DNA of 36,124 nucleotides from Deltaproteobacteria bacterium. Lineage in GTDB: Bacteria > UBA10199 > GCA-002796325 > JACPFF01. The position numbers and the translations under genes are program-made. The notes under the pieces were generated by a model. It saw nothing but the letters and a program-made list of their open reading frames with translations. It was not told the origin of the DNA and ran no database searches. Below are positions 15,456 to 24,321 of the stretch, piece by piece. Positions within the stretch are counted from its first letter, which is position 1. Every line of letters begins with the position of its first letter. The stretch is taken from assembly GCA_016210045.1 (NCBI GenBank), contig JACQUX010000021.1:1-36124 (forward strand), written 5' to 3'.

Positions 15456-16526
15456 TTATATCCCGCCAAGAAGGGGTTCGGGTTTTTCCAGTTGTTCCTT
15501 CACCAATTTCAAGAACCCGACCGATTCGCGGCCGTCGATGATGCGGTGGTCATAGGAAAATGCGACGTACATGATTGGACGAATCGCGACTTGGCCCTGC
15601 ACGACGACTGGACGGTCGGCGATATTGTGCATGCCGAGGATGCCGCTCTGCGGCGGATTGAGGATCGGCGTGGAGAGCATCGAGCCGAAGACGCCGCCGT
15701 TCGTCAGCGTGAAGGTGCCGTTCGTCATATCGTCGAGGGTCAACTTGCCGCTGCGGGCCTTCTCGGCCAATGCCGCGATCGATTGTTCGATTTGCCCCGC
15801 GTGCAGCGCCTCCGCATGGCGGATGATCGGGACCATCAAGCCCTTCGGCGCGCTGACGGCGATGCCGATATCCATGTAGTCGTGAAAGACGATTTCATCG
15901 CCTTCGATCGCGGCATTGACGGCGGGGAATTCCCGCAATGCGCCGACGACGGCGCGGACGAAGAAAGACATCAGGCCTAACTTCACGCCATACTTCGTTT
16001 GAAACGACTCTTTGTGCCGGGCCCGCAGCGCCTGCACCGCGCTCATATCGACTTCATTGAAGGTCGTGAGCATCGCCGTCGTGTTCTTCACCGCCACGAG
16101 GCGTTCGGCGAGACTCTTGCGCAACATCGACATGCGCTCGCGACGGACTGGCCGGTCTGCTGCGGAGCTGGGCGCTGGGGGCTGAGAAGGCGTGACTGGT
16201 GGCTGGGGACCGGTGACTGGTGGCTGGTGGCTGGTGGCTAGTGTCGGACGTTCGGCGGTCGCTGCAACTGGCTTCGGTGTAGCGCCCTTCCCGGCCGCGT
16301 CGATTGTGGCCAGCACGGTTCCGACGGCCACGACATCGCCGACGGGAACCAGGATTTTCAACTGCCCGGCGGCGGACGCTGAGACGGTCAACGTGGCCTT
16401 ATCGGATTCGATTTCGCACAAGACATCGTCTTTCTGCACGACATCGCCGTCTTGCTTCAACCAAACCGCCACTTGCACTTCACTGATCGACTCTCCTGGA
16501 CTCGGGGCCTTGATTTCGGTCGGCAT
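15456..16526 (-). CDS. sucB: 2-oxoglutarate dehydrogenase E2 (dihydrolipoamide succinyltransferase), lacking the PSBD
   Basis: A 356-residue E2 that transfers succinyl groups to CoA in the TCA cycle. The lipoyl domain occupies residues 1-75 with lipoyl-Lys43 in [11 protein letters not shown]. The catalytic domain starts near residue 130 ([15 protein letters not shown]) and is very like E. coli SucB ([16 protein letters not shown]; catalytic His327 and Asp331 in SYDHRIIDG). The usual peripheral-subunit-binding domain between them is absent; only a Pro-rich linker encoded by heptamer repeats remains. ATG 16526 is chosen because family homology begins there; an in-frame extension to 16919 overlaps sucA. 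It follows sucA after a 140-bp spacer holding repeat C2. No E3 gene is present here. Confidence 0.95.
   Translation of the reverse strand: MPTEIKAPSPGESISEVQVAVWLKQDGDVVQKDDVLCEIESDKATLTVSASAAGQLKILVPVGDVVAVGTVLATIDAAGKGATPKPVAATAERPTLATSHQPPVTGPQPPVTPSQPPAPSSAADRPVRRERMSMLRKSLAERLVAVKNTTAMLTTFNEVDMSAVQALRARHKESFQTKYGVKLGLMSFFVRAVVGALREFPAVNAAIEGDEIVFHDYMDIGIAVSAPKGLMVPIIRHAEALHAGQIEQSIAALAEKARSGKLTLDDMTNGTFTLTNGGVFGSMLSTPILNPPQSGILGMHNIADRPVVVQGQVAIRPIMYVAFSYDHRIIDGRESVGFLKLVKEQLEKPEPLLGGI
16193..16241 (+). repeat. CTGGTGR heptamer array inside sucB
   Basis: Seven contiguous 7-bp units (TGACTGG, TGGCTGG, GGACCGG, TGACTGG, TGGCTGG, TGGCTGG, TGGCTAG), with degenerate units continuing to about 16166. 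Read on the minus strand, three units make 21 bp, giving a heptapeptide period: [19 protein letters not shown]. This is the whole interdomain linker of SucB and occupies the place where the PSBD should be. Confidence 0.9.
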
Positions 16527-16547
16527 ATAATAGACTCCTTCCTTATT

Positions 16548-16664
16548 CTCCCTCTCCCCTTGGGGAGAGGGCAGGCCGCCCGTTATTGGCGGCCGGGGTG
16601 AGGGGGAGACCGCACCGATGGACCTCCCCCTCACCCTGTCCCTCTCCCCAACGGGGAGAGGGGA
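16548..16664 (+). repeat. family C composite inverted repeat, copy C2
   Basis: A CCCTCTCCCC-TT-GGGGAGAGGG hairpin is followed by GCCGCCC...GGCGGCC and GGGTGAGGGGGAGACC. After a short spacer come CCTCCCCCTCACCC and a second CCCTCTCCCC/GGGGAGAGGGG hairpin. It fills nearly the whole sucA-sucB spacer and ends 2 bp from the sucA stop. As transcribed RNA it would form stable stems that could set the sucA/sucB expression ratio; that is inference. Confidence 0.85.
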
Positions 16665-16666
16665 TA

Positions 16667-19462
16667 TTATTTTACTCGTCGCGGACGCGCGACCCGCACC
16701 GGGGCATCGGCAAACGCCTGCGTCAGAATTTCTTGCTGTTGCGTCTGGTGTTGGCGGTGGAATCCGGTGGCCGGCGTGCTGCTCTCTTTGCGCGCCACGA
16801 CGCGCAACGCGGACGCGGTCCAGGCCCGCAGGAGAAACGGCCACGCCCCCATATTCGCCGGCTCTTCCTGCACCCACACCCACTCCGCGTGCGGATAGCG
16901 CTGCACCAGTTCGGCGCATTGCGCCTTCGGCAACGGATACAATTGTTCCAGCCGACAGATCGCGACGTCGCGCCGCCCTGCCTGTGCGCGCTGCTCCACG
17001 AGTTCGTAATAAATTTTTCCGGTGCAGAGAATCACGCGCGTGACGCAGGTCGGGTCGACCGTGGTGTCATCCAAGAGTTCGCGAAACCCGCCGTGCGTGA
17101 AATCGCTCAAAGGGCTCACCCAGCGCGGATTGCGCAAGCCGCTCTTCGGCGTACACACCACGAGCGGCTTACGGAACGGACGCGCCAACTGGCGCCGCAA
17201 CGCATGGAAGAGATTCGCCGGCGTCGTGCAGTTCACCACTTGCATGTTCTGGTTCGCACACAGCGCTAAGAACCGCTCCACACGCGCGGAGGAATGTTCC
17301 GGACCTTGGCCTTCGTAGCCGTGCGGGAGCAGCAAGACCATGCCGTTCATGCGTTGCCATTTGGTTTCGGAGCACGACAGGAATTGATCGATGATAATTT
17401 GTGCGCCGTTGGCGAAGTCGCCGAACTGCGCCTCCCAAACCACCAGCTGACTCGGGTCGGCGGAGGCATAGCCGAATTCGAAGCCGAGGCCGGCGTATTC
17501 AGAGAGCAGCGAATTGAAGATCGCGAAGCGACCTTGGGTCGGCGCCACGTGGCGCAACGGGACGTACTCTTCCACGGAGTCTTCGATCGTGATCACCGCG
17601 TGGCGATGCGCGAACGTGCCGCGCTCGACGTCTTGTCCGCTGATCCGCACACCGACGCCTTGCTGCAACAACGATGCGTAGGCGAGCCACTCTGCAATCG
17701 CCCAATCGATCGCGTTGCCCTTCTGAAACGTCCGAAAGCGCTCGTCGAAGAGTTTGCGGATCTTTTGAAAACAGCGCACCGTGGGCGGGATCGTCAACAT
17801 CCGCTCGCCGAGCGGTCGCAGCACCGCTTCCGCGACCCCAGTCTCCGGCGACTGTTCGAAGTCCGCCTCGGTCGCCAAGCGTAATCCCTGCCACGCGCCA
17901 TGAAATAACGCCGCGGTCGTAATCCGCGGCTGCTGTTTGGCCGCTTCATAGCGGTCATCGAGCAACGCGGCGCAAGTCTCGGCGATCTGATTCGCCTCCG
18001 CGACCAACACGCTCCCTTCGGCGTCGAGACGGCGTTTATAAATCTCGAACGGATTCGGATGTTGTTCGATGATTTTATAGAGGATCGGTTGGGTGAAACG
18101 CGGTTCGTCCGCCTCGTTGTGGCCGTGGCGGCGATAACAGAGCAGATCGATAAACACGTCGCGGTGAAACTCTTGGCGAAACGCCATCGCCAGCTCCACG
18201 GCCAACACCACGGCCTCGACGTCGTCGCCGTTGACATGCAGGATCGGCGAACGCGTGACCTTCCCGATATCAGTGCAATAGATGCTCGAACGTGCGTCGA
18301 GGAAACCGGTCGTGAATCCGAGCTGATTATTGATGACCAGATGCACCGTGCCGCCGGTGCGAAACCCGTCGAGCTGCGCCATTTGGACGACTTCGTAGAC
18401 CACGCCTTGCGCGGCCAACGCGGCGTCGCCGTGGATCAGCACCGGCGTGATCGCGTCCAAGTCGCTTTGCCGTTCTTGTTTCGCGCGCACCATGCCTTCC
18501 ACGACGGGATCGACCGCTTCGAGATGCGACGGATTCGGCGTCAACGTCAAGTGCATGGAACGCCCGCTCGCCAACGTGCGATCGCTGGAAAATCCGAGGT
18601 GATATTTCACATCGCCGTCGAAGATCGCCAACTCGCCTTCGGGCCCTTGACCTTCAAATTCGGCGAAGACCGCTTCGTACGGTTTGCCCAACACGTTGGT
18701 CAGGACGTTCAAGCGCCCGCGATGCGACATGCCGATCACGAATTCGCGGCAGCCGTGTTCGGCACCGGTCCGCAACATCGCTTCCAACGCGGGAATGGCG
18801 GACTCCGCACCTTCGAGCGAGAAGCGCTTCTGGCCGACGAATTTGGTGTGCAAACACCGTTCGAACAGGACCGCGCGCGCGAGTTGCTCCAGAATGGCCC
18901 GCTTCTTTTCCCGACTAAAGTTGGGACGATTGCGCGTGGATTCCATTCGCTGCTGCCACCAGCGAACCATGGTCGGATCGTCGAGATATTTGAACTCCGC
19001 GCCGATCGACTCGCAGTACGTTTGGTGGAGCAGGTCGCGAATCTGGCGCAACGGCACCGGGCCTAAGCCGACATCGATCCCGGCGTGATAGACCGTATCA
19101 AGGTCAGCGTCGCTGAGTCCAAAATTGTCCAGTTCCAGCGTCGGGAGATACTGACGCCTTTTCCGTACCGGATTCGTCTTCGTGAACAAGTGACCGCGAT
19201 GGCGATAGGCGTCGATCAGTTGCAGGACGGCGATTTCTTGTTTGGGCGCCGTGATTGGTGACTGGTGGCTAGTGGCTGCGGCACCGTGACTGGTGACTGG
19301 TGGCTGGTGGCTGGAACGGAGTGTGGATTGCCCGAATTCAAATCCGGCGAAAAAGGCGCGCCAATTGGGATCGACGGACGCTGGGTCGCGTTGATAGTCG
19401 CGATGGAGCGCGTCGAGCAGCTCCGGTGCCAGATTGAAGAGAAACGAAAGATCCGCCGCCAT
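16667..19462 (-). CDS. sucA: 2-oxoglutarate dehydrogenase E1 component
   Basis: A 931-residue thiamine-diphosphate-dependent decarboxylase of the TCA cycle, full length for the family. The N-terminal E2-binding region ([13 protein letters not shown]) is present, followed by [28 protein letters not shown], the ThDP-binding [13 protein letters not shown]...[12 protein letters not shown] and, near the C-terminus, [19 protein letters not shown] and [16 protein letters not shown] 19462 is preferred to an upstream TTG at 19507. Between the N-terminal segment and the catalytic core the usual linker is replaced by 21 residues encoded by heptamer repeats. sucB follows after repeat C2, so the two form an operon; 114 bp upstream lies repeat A2. 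Confidence 0.97.
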   Translation of the reverse strand: MAADLSFLFNLAPELLDALHRDYQRDPASVDPNWRAFFAGFEFGQSTLRSSHQPPVTSHGAAATSHQSPITAPKQEIAVLQLIDAYRHRGHLFTKTNPVRKRRQYLPTLELDNFGLSDADLDTVYHAGIDVGLGPVPLRQIRDLLHQTYCESIGAEFKYLDDPTMVRWWQQRMESTRNRPNFSREKKRAILEQLARAVLFERCLHTKFVGQKRFSLEGAESAIPALEAMLRTGAEHGCREFVIGMSHRGRLNVLTNVLGKPYEAVFAEFEGQGPEGELAIFDGDVKYHLGFSSDRTLASGRSMHLTLTPNPSHLEAVDPVVEGMVRAKQERQSDLDAITPVLIHGDAALAAQGVVYEVVQMAQLDGFRTGGTVHLVINNQLGFTTGFLDARSSIYCTDIGKVTRSPILHVNGDDVEAVVLAVELAMAFRQEFHRDVFIDLLCYRRHGHNEADEPRFTQPILYKIIEQHPNPFEIYKRRLDAEGSVLVAEANQIAETCAALLDDRYEAAKQQPRITTAALFHGAWQGLRLATEADFEQSPETGVAEAVLRPLGERMLTIPPTVRCFQKIRKLFDERFRTFQKGNAIDWAIAEWLAYASLLQQGVGVRISGQDVERGTFAHRHAVITIEDSVEEYVPLRHVAPTQGRFAIFNSLLSEYAGLGFEFGYASADPSQLVVWEAQFGDFANGAQIIIDQFLSCSETKWQRMNGMVLLLPHGYEGQGPEHSSARVERFLALCANQNMQVVNCTTPANLFHALRRQLARPFRKPLVVCTPKSGLRNPRWVSPLSDFTHGGFRELLDDTTVDPTCVTRVILCTGKIYYELVEQRAQAGRRDVAICRLEQLYPLPKAQCAELVQRYPHAEWVWVQEEPANMGAWPFLLRAWTASALRVVARKESSTPATGFHRQHQTQQQEILTQAFADAPVRVARPRRVK
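19252..19314 (+). repeat. CTGGTGR heptamer array inside sucA
   Basis: Nine consecutive 7-bp units, exactly 63 bp or 21 codons, including TGATTGG, TGACTGG, TGGCTAG, TGGCTGC and two terminal TGGCTGG. On the minus strand they encode [21 protein letters not shown], with the same seven-residue period as in SucB. The array falls in the linker between the E2-binding N-terminus and the E1 core, so the reading frame is preserved. Confidence 0.9.
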
Positions 19463-19576
19463 AGAGACGCGGTAGATAAATCCACCACACCCCGCTTGTC
19501 GAGCCAAATCACATGCCGCGGATCATGTTGCGGTGACAACCGATCGATTCCCAAAGATGGTTGCTTGTCCCGGGGA

Positions 19577-19722
19577 CCGGGGCAGCGGGGGAGGAGCAAC
19601 AGGGTACGCGGTCGGTTCGCCATCGAGGCGAACCGCCGCTCACCCTCGCCGTTTTCGTCGTTAGATTTCGCAAGGAGAAAACGGCTGCGAGAGCCCCTGT
19701 TGCCCCTCCCCCGCCGCCCCGG
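19577..19722 (-). repeat. family A structured element, copy A2
   Basis: Read on the minus strand, arms 19722-19695 and 19604-19577 pair over 28 bp: 26 Watson-Crick and two G-U. Their sequence is unrelated to the arms of A1 and A3. The 90-nt core shares 54 of its first 58 positions with the other two copies. The second hairpin has a different stem (CGGTTCGCC/GGCGAACCG) but the same TCGAT loop (19622-19626 on +). It lies between rpoD and sucA in the same direction as those genes. Nothing gene-like is visible in the flanks 19463-19576 and 19723-19812. Confidence 0.85.
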
Positions 19723-19812
19723 CCGATGCTCAATCCATCCCCACCATATCAAGCGCACAATCATCTTTGGATCCGCATGAGAGTGCGTATTACGGATTCT
19801 CAAGGGGAGAAT

Positions 19813-20071
19813 CAGGCTGTTCAAAAAGGTCCTAGTGGTCCATTCAGATTGAAACACGTGGTCCTCGGCAGGGGCAAGGGGGAGGGCCGCGGGCGAGTCT
19901 GAGAGAGGGAGATCTATGGAGTTGAAGCTCGACCGAGCGAGGTCTCAGTGAGCCGAGCGCCGTAACGCGAGGCGAACGGCCCGCGGCCCTCCCCCTTGCC
20001 CCTGCCGAGGACGCGGCTCAGCATTTCAATCTGGGTTGTCAACTAGTGGCTGGGCCTTTTTCAACAGCCTG
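19813..20071 (+). repeat. family B structured element, copy B1
   Basis: This is a nested inverted repeat. Outermost, 19813-19832 (CAGGCTGTTCAAAAAGGTCC) matches 20052-20071 in inverse with two mismatches. Then CAGATTGAAA at 19845-19854 pairs with 20024-20033. A perfect 33-bp stem follows (19861-19893 with 19980-20012). Inside is a core of about 90 nt running from GGGCGAGTCTGAG to GGCGAACGGCCC, nearly identical to the core of B2. The right end lies 4 bp from the rpoD stop. The outermost repeat resembles transposon or MITE termini, but I found no target duplication. Confidence 0.85.
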
Positions 20072-20075
20072 CAAA

Positions 20076-21896
20076 TCACCAATCGACGAAACTGCGCAGG
20101 CGTTTGGCGCGGCTGGGGTGGCGGAGTTTGCGGAGGGCTTTGGCCTCGATTTGGCGGATCCGCTCGCGGGTGACCGCAAAGTCGCGGCCGACCTCTTCCA
20201 GCGTGTGGTCGGATCGCTCGCCGATCCCGAAGCGCATCCGCAGCACTTTTTCTTCCCGCGGCGTCAGCGTCGACAACACACGTTGCGTGGAATCGGAGAG
20301 ACTCAAGTTCACGACTGATTCGATCGGCGACAGGACCGATTTATCTTCGATGAAATCGCCTAAATGGCTGTCTTCTTCTTCGCCGATCGGCGTTTCGAGC
20401 GAGATCGGCTCCTTCGCGATCCGCAGGACCTTGCGGACTTTCTCGACCGGCAGTTCCATTTTTTCGGCGATCTCTTCCGGCGTCGGCTCGCGGCCCAAGT
20501 CCTGGACCAAATAGCGGGACGTCCGCACCAGTTTATTGATCGTTTCGATCATATGGACCGGAATGCGAATAGTCCGCGCTTGGTCGGCGATCGCGCGCGT
20601 GATGGCTTGGCGGATCCACCACGTGGCATAGGTGCTAAATTTGTAGCCTCGGCGATATTCGAATTTTTCCACCGCCTTCATTAAGCCGATATTGCCTTCC
20701 TGGATCAGGTCGAGGAACTGCAAGCCGCGATTGGTGTATTTCTTCGCGATGCTGACGACGAGGCGCAGATTCGCTTCGACCAATTCATTTTTCGCATGCT
20801 CCGCAAAATTCTTGGCGCGATCGATGGCAATGTAGGTTTGACGCAGACTTTCCACATCTTGGCCGGCCTCGACTTCGAGTTGGCGCAATTGGCGTTCCGT
20901 ATTTTTGAAATCCTCTTCCAACTGCGCGAACGCGTCTTTGTCGAGTCCGATGTCGCTCAAGATCTTCCGTTGTTGATAGGTGTTGCGATGAAATTTGCGC
21001 AACAGTTCTTTCGGATCTTCGTGCTTCGGACAATGCAGCTTATGGGTATATTCCGCGATGCGCCGTTTGAGCCGGCCGGTATCCATGACCAAAGTTTGAA
21101 AGCGCTGGATAATCTCGTCAATCGTGCGTTTGCTGAGATTCATTTCCTTCACGCACTCCAACATTTTTTCCTGCAAGTCGCTCAACTTGGACTTCGCGGC
21201 CTCGCGCGTCGTGTCAGTCAGTCGATCGCTCTTCAGTTTCGCTTGATACGGCTTCGCCGCCTTCACCAACAACCGCGCCCGGCTCATGTGCTTGAGCACG
21301 CGCAGCCGATGTTCACCTTCGTTGAAGTCGCCTTCGGCCGCCACATCTTCCAGATCTTTCACGACCTCGACGACACGGACTTTATTGCGGCTCAGTTGAT
21401 CGCCCAGCTGTAACACGGCCGAGATGCCCATCGGGGATGAGAGCAGGATGTTGAACATCTCGTTCTCGCCCTGCTCGATCCGCTTCGCGATCTCGACTTC
21501 GCCTTCGCGCGTCAGCAACGGGACTTGTCCCATCTTGCGCAAATAGAGCCGCACCGGATCGGCGCTGCCACCGGCCATTACCAAGGTTTCGGCGGCTTCT
21601 TCTTCCGGCGTCTCTTCTTCGGCGGCCTTGCCCTCGCCGTTTTGCTTTTGTTGGCGCTTTTTCCCTTCTTCTTCGTTTTCCACGATGTCGATATCGAGGT
21701 CGTCGAAGACGGCGAGGACATTGTCGAGTTGGTCAGCGGCAATCACGTCCGCCGGCAACGCGTCGTTGACCTCCTCGTAAGTCAGGAAGCCGCGCGTCTT
21801 GCCTTTATCGATCAGTTGCCGCACCTCGTTCGCATTGAGCACGGACGGCGGTACGGTGGGCGTCGCTTCTGCTTTGGTCACTTCCGTTTTGGCCAT
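20076..21896 (-). CDS. rpoD: RNA polymerase primary sigma factor (sigma-70)
   Basis: A 606-residue housekeeping sigma factor. Region 1.1 is at the N-terminus ([22 protein letters not shown]), then an acidic stretch, region 1.2 ([21 protein letters not shown]), a non-conserved helical insert of about 200 residues, regions 2.1-2.4 ([39 protein letters not shown]), region 3 and region 4.2 ([30 protein letters not shown]). Every core promoter-recognition block is intact. The order rpsU-yqeY-dnaG-rpoD is the classic macromolecular-synthesis operon. Heptamer hairpins separate it from dnaG, and repeats B1 and A2 follow it. Confidence 0.98.
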   Translation of the reverse strand: MAKTEVTKAEATPTVPPSVLNANEVRQLIDKGKTRGFLTYEEVNDALPADVIAADQLDNVLAVFDDLDIDIVENEEEGKKRQQKQNGEGKAAEEETPEEEAAETLVMAGGSADPVRLYLRKMGQVPLLTREGEVEIAKRIEQGENEMFNILLSSPMGISAVLQLGDQLSRNKVRVVEVVKDLEDVAAEGDFNEGEHRLRVLKHMSRARLLVKAAKPYQAKLKSDRLTDTTREAAKSKLSDLQEKMLECVKEMNLSKRTIDEIIQRFQTLVMDTGRLKRRIAEYTHKLHCPKHEDPKELLRKFHRNTYQQRKILSDIGLDKDAFAQLEEDFKNTERQLRQLEVEAGQDVESLRQTYIAIDRAKNFAEHAKNELVEANLRLVVSIAKKYTNRGLQFLDLIQEGNIGLMKAVEKFEYRRGYKFSTYATWWIRQAITRAIADQARTIRIPVHMIETINKLVRTSRYLVQDLGREPTPEEIAEKMELPVEKVRKVLRIAKEPISLETPIGEEEDSHLGDFIEDKSVLSPIESVVNLSLSDSTQRVLSTLTPREEKVLRMRFGIGERSDHTLEEVGRDFAVTRERIRQIEAKALRKLRHPSRAKRLRSFVDW

Positions 21897-21909
21897 ATGG
21901 ATTCCCTAG

Positions 21910-21995
21910 TGGCTGGTGACTGGGGGCTGGTGACTGGGGGCTGGGGGGAGCATGCCGCGTGGGCCGTTCACCAGTCACCAGCCACCAGCCACCCC
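21910..21995. repeat. CTGGTGR heptamer hairpin between dnaG and rpoD
   Basis: Five units (TGGCTGG, TGACTGG, GGGCTGG, TGACTGG, GGGCTGG) from 21910 face three inverse units (CCAGTCA, CCAGCCA, CCAGCCA) at 21971-21991, so the spacer can fold into a hairpin. The inverse units encode the last residues and the stop codon of dnaG (VAGGW then TGA), so the dnaG C-terminus is itself repeat-derived. Confidence 0.85.
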
Positions 21996-23795
21996 CTTAT
22001 GCCTCGCCTGCAATAATGTCTGCTTCTCCAACAGCAATCGTTCCAACACCTCGCCCTGCGCGCCGCGTTCGGCGGCCGCGATCGCCGCGTTCAATTGTTC
22101 GCAGGTCTCTTGATGTTGTGTGCGCCGCATCGCCCCCGCCAATTGGCTCGCCAGCTCGTGACTGGGCCCACTATCCTCATATTGGCCCTCCGTCAATGCC
22201 AGTTCTGCCACCACACGCCGCACCGCTTCATCCGTTTCCCGCGCCAACACACTCCCCACCCGCAATTCGCCGTCCGCTTCGTAGGCCGTCCACAAATGCG
22301 TCGCAATGCGCCGCGCCGTCGGGTGTTGGAAATCTTGGGGACTCAGCTCTCGAACGATCGGGCCCATACCGGCCGGCACTTGGAGCAGGAATTCCAGACA
22401 GCGCCGCTCCACGAGCGGCAACGGCCGCGTGGCATCCACGAGCGTCCGCTCACGCGCGTGCACCGGCGACGGCAGCACCGCCGTCCCACTGCGCAGTGCG
22501 CGCTGGACCACGGAGCCCTCGATCCCGACCGCGCGCGCGACGCGTTCCATATACACCGCTTCCTGTACCGCATCGCGCAGCCGCGCAAAATACGGCCGCA
22601 ACGCATCCACCGCGCGCACGCGGCCGATCGTATCTGTGCCGGCCAGCACTACGAGATCGTCGATCAGCCATTCGAACACGGTCGGCGCGGCGTCCAGTCG
22701 CGCGACAAACGCCTCGCGCCCCTCGCGCCGCATCACGGTATCCGGGTCGTCGCCGTCGGGGAGCCGCACCATCCGCGGGATCAGACCAACGTCGAGGCAC
22801 AGCAGCAAACTCCGCTGCGCCGCTTGGCGTCCGGCCGCGTCGCCGTCGTAGGCGAACCAGACGTTTCGCGTGGCCCGCATGATGAGCCGCAAATGATCCG
22901 CCGTCAGCGCCGTGCCGAGCGGCGCGATCGTTTCTTCGAGTCCCGCCAGATGCAACGCGAGCACATCGAGATACCCTTCAACCACGATCGCGCGATCGTG
23001 TGTCCGCATCGCGGCAAGCGCCATCGGGAGGCCGTAGAGGGTCTTCCCTTTATGGAAGACCGGCGAATCGCTGCCGTTCAGATATTTCGCGCCTTCGTCG
23101 GCGGCGCCATCGGGCAGTACGCGCCCGCCGAAACTCACCACCTCCCCCTTCATCCCCCGGATCGGGAAGATGAGGCGACGGCGGAAGAAATCATAGTAGC
23201 CGGCACCTTGGTTGCGCCGACGAACCAACCCCGCTTGCATGGCCAACTCCATGGGAACGCGGCGCGATTGTAAAAAGTGTGTCACGCCTTCCCACTCTTC
23301 TTCGGCGGCCCCCAGAAAATGTTGCGTCCAAAATGCGGGCTCGGCGAAACCCCGCGAATTCAGGTAGGCTTTGACTGGCGAGCCGATCCGGCCCGCGACC
23401 AGCGTTTGTTGAAAGTACTCCAGCGCCAATTGATTCACACGCAGCAACAGCCGCCGGGTGCGGTCTTCCGCTTGGACGGCGGCGGCCGCGACCGGGTCTT
23501 CCGCCGTCGGCAACACCACGCCCGCACGCTCCGCCAGCTGCCGCACCGCCTCGGGGAAATTGAGCCCCTCGCGCTTCATGATGAAATGGAGCAGGTCGCC
23601 CCCCTCCCCGCAACCGAAGCAGTGAAAGAGCTGCTTCTCATCGTTCACCATGAAGGACGGCGATTTTTCCTGATGGAACGGACAGAGCCCTTTGTGGTTG
23701 CGCCCCGCTTTTTTGAGTTGGACATACTCGCCGATCAGCCCGACGATCGAGAGTCGATCTTTGATTTCCTGCAGGATGGCGGGGGGGAAGATCAT
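21975..23795 (-). CDS. dnaG: DNA primase
   Basis: A 606-residue primase that makes RNA primers for replication. The CHC2 zinc finger is complete (Cys38, His41, Cys59, Cys62 in CPFH...FHCFGC). The RNA-polymerase core with TOPRIM motifs follows (AIVVEGYLDVLALH, NVWFAYDGDAAGRQAA). The C-terminal helicase-binding region is shorter and less conserved. ATG 23795 (MIFPPAILQEIKDRLSIV) begins at the family consensus; an in-frame extension to 23876 would only translate upstream heptamer repeats. The gene sits between yqeY (526 bp upstream, across repeats A3 and B2) and rpoD (78 bp downstream). Confidence 0.97.
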   Translation of the reverse strand: MIFPPAILQEIKDRLSIVGLIGEYVQLKKAGRNHKGLCPFHQEKSPSFMVNDEKQLFHCFGCGEGGDLLHFIMKREGLNFPEAVRQLAERAGVVLPTAEDPVAAAAVQAEDRTRRLLLRVNQLALEYFQQTLVAGRIGSPVKAYLNSRGFAEPAFWTQHFLGAAEEEWEGVTHFLQSRRVPMELAMQAGLVRRRNQGAGYYDFFRRRLIFPIRGMKGEVVSFGGRVLPDGAADEGAKYLNGSDSPVFHKGKTLYGLPMALAAMRTHDRAIVVEGYLDVLALHLAGLEETIAPLGTALTADHLRLIMRATRNVWFAYDGDAAGRQAAQRSLLLCLDVGLIPRMVRLPDGDDPDTVMRREGREAFVARLDAAPTVFEWLIDDLVVLAGTDTIGRVRAVDALRPYFARLRDAVQEAVYMERVARAVGIEGSVVQRALRSGTAVLPSPVHARERTLVDATRPLPLVERRCLEFLLQVPAGMGPIVRELSPQDFQHPTARRIATHLWTAYEADGELRVGSVLARETDEAVRRVVAELALTEGQYEDSGPSHELASQLAGAMRRTQHQETCEQLNAAIAAAERGAQGEVLERLLLEKQTLLQARHKGVAGGW

Positions 23796-23802
23796 ACAGA
23801 GG

Positions 23803-23830
23803 TGGCTAGTGATTCGTGGCTGGTGATTTT
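23803..23830 (+). repeat. CTGGTGR heptamer array upstream of dnaG
   Basis: Four 7-bp units, TGGCTAG, TGATTCG, TGGCTGG, TGATTTT, beginning 8 bp upstream of the dnaG start codon. They occupy the place where a ribosome-binding site and leader should be; no purine-rich Shine-Dalgarno is evident on the minus strand. Confidence 0.75.
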
Positions 23831-23861
23831 GGCGTCCACAAAAGCGATTGCCGTATCCATT

Positions 23862-24009
23862 TCCCGGGAGGGGCACAAAGGGGACCTGCGGGCCGTTCGC
23901 CTCGCGTTACGGCGCTCGGCTCACTGAGACCTCGCTCGGTCGAGTTTCAACACCATAGCGCTCCCTCGCTCAGACTCGCCCTCTGGTCCCATTGGGGCCC
24001 CTCCCGGGA
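23862..24009 (-). repeat. family B structured element, copy B2
   Basis: Arms 23862-23893 and 23978-24009 pair at 27 of 32 positions (outer 13 perfect, TCCCGGGAGGGGC). Their sequence is unrelated to the arms of B1. The enclosed core, read on the minus strand, is the same length as in B1 and differs at only about five positions. Just outside, CAGATTGC and GCAATC echo the CAGATTG outer pairing of B1. It lies in the yqeY-dnaG spacer on the dnaG side, 76 bp from repeat A3. Nothing else is visible in 24010-24085. Confidence 0.85.
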
Positions 24010-24085
24010 CCATGTTGCAATCTGGATATTCGATACAACGTTTTTACCCATTTGATGACCAATTGCGGGGACTGATCGTGCTCTT

Positions 24086-24234
24086 GCCGGGCGGAGTGGC
24101 CCGGGGCCTCCAGGGGCTCTCGCAGCCGTTTTCTCCTTGCGCAATCTAAAGCCGAAAACGGCGAGGGCGAGCGCGCGGCGCCTCGATGGCGCCGCGACAG
24201 CGTACCCTGGGGGCCACGGGCCACTCCGCCCGGC
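24086..24234 (+). repeat. family A structured element, copy A3
   Basis: Arms 24086-24115 and 24205-24234 pair over 30 bp (28 Watson-Crick, one U-G, one G-A), with a sequence unlike A1 and A2. The 89-nt core has the invariant CTCTCGCAGCCGTTTTC...GAAAACGGCGAGGG hairpin and a second hairpin CGCGGCGCC/GGCGCCGCG closed by the invariant TCGAT loop (24183-24187). It sits 87 bp downstream of yqeY, antisense to it. 24235-24321 has no recognisable feature. Confidence 0.85.
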
Positions 24235-24321
24235 CCTTGGAACGGGTACTGACTACTGCAGCCCGGATTGCTCCTCAGGACCCGCACACCGAAATCGATT
24301 TTACTCACAGCCCAGGCACGG

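Noticed and set aside
16527-16919. In-frame N-terminal extension of SucB
   Set aside because: It runs through repeat C2 and into sucA. E2 homology begins exactly at ATG 16526.
19813-20071. Complete MITE with target-site duplication
   Set aside because: The outer inverted repeats look terminal, but no flanking direct repeat is visible and copy B2 lacks the same ends, so only a structured repeat is claimed.
16193-21995. CRISPR array
   Set aside because: The tandem units are 7 bp without spacers; no 25-40 bp repeats with unique spacers and no cas genes are present.
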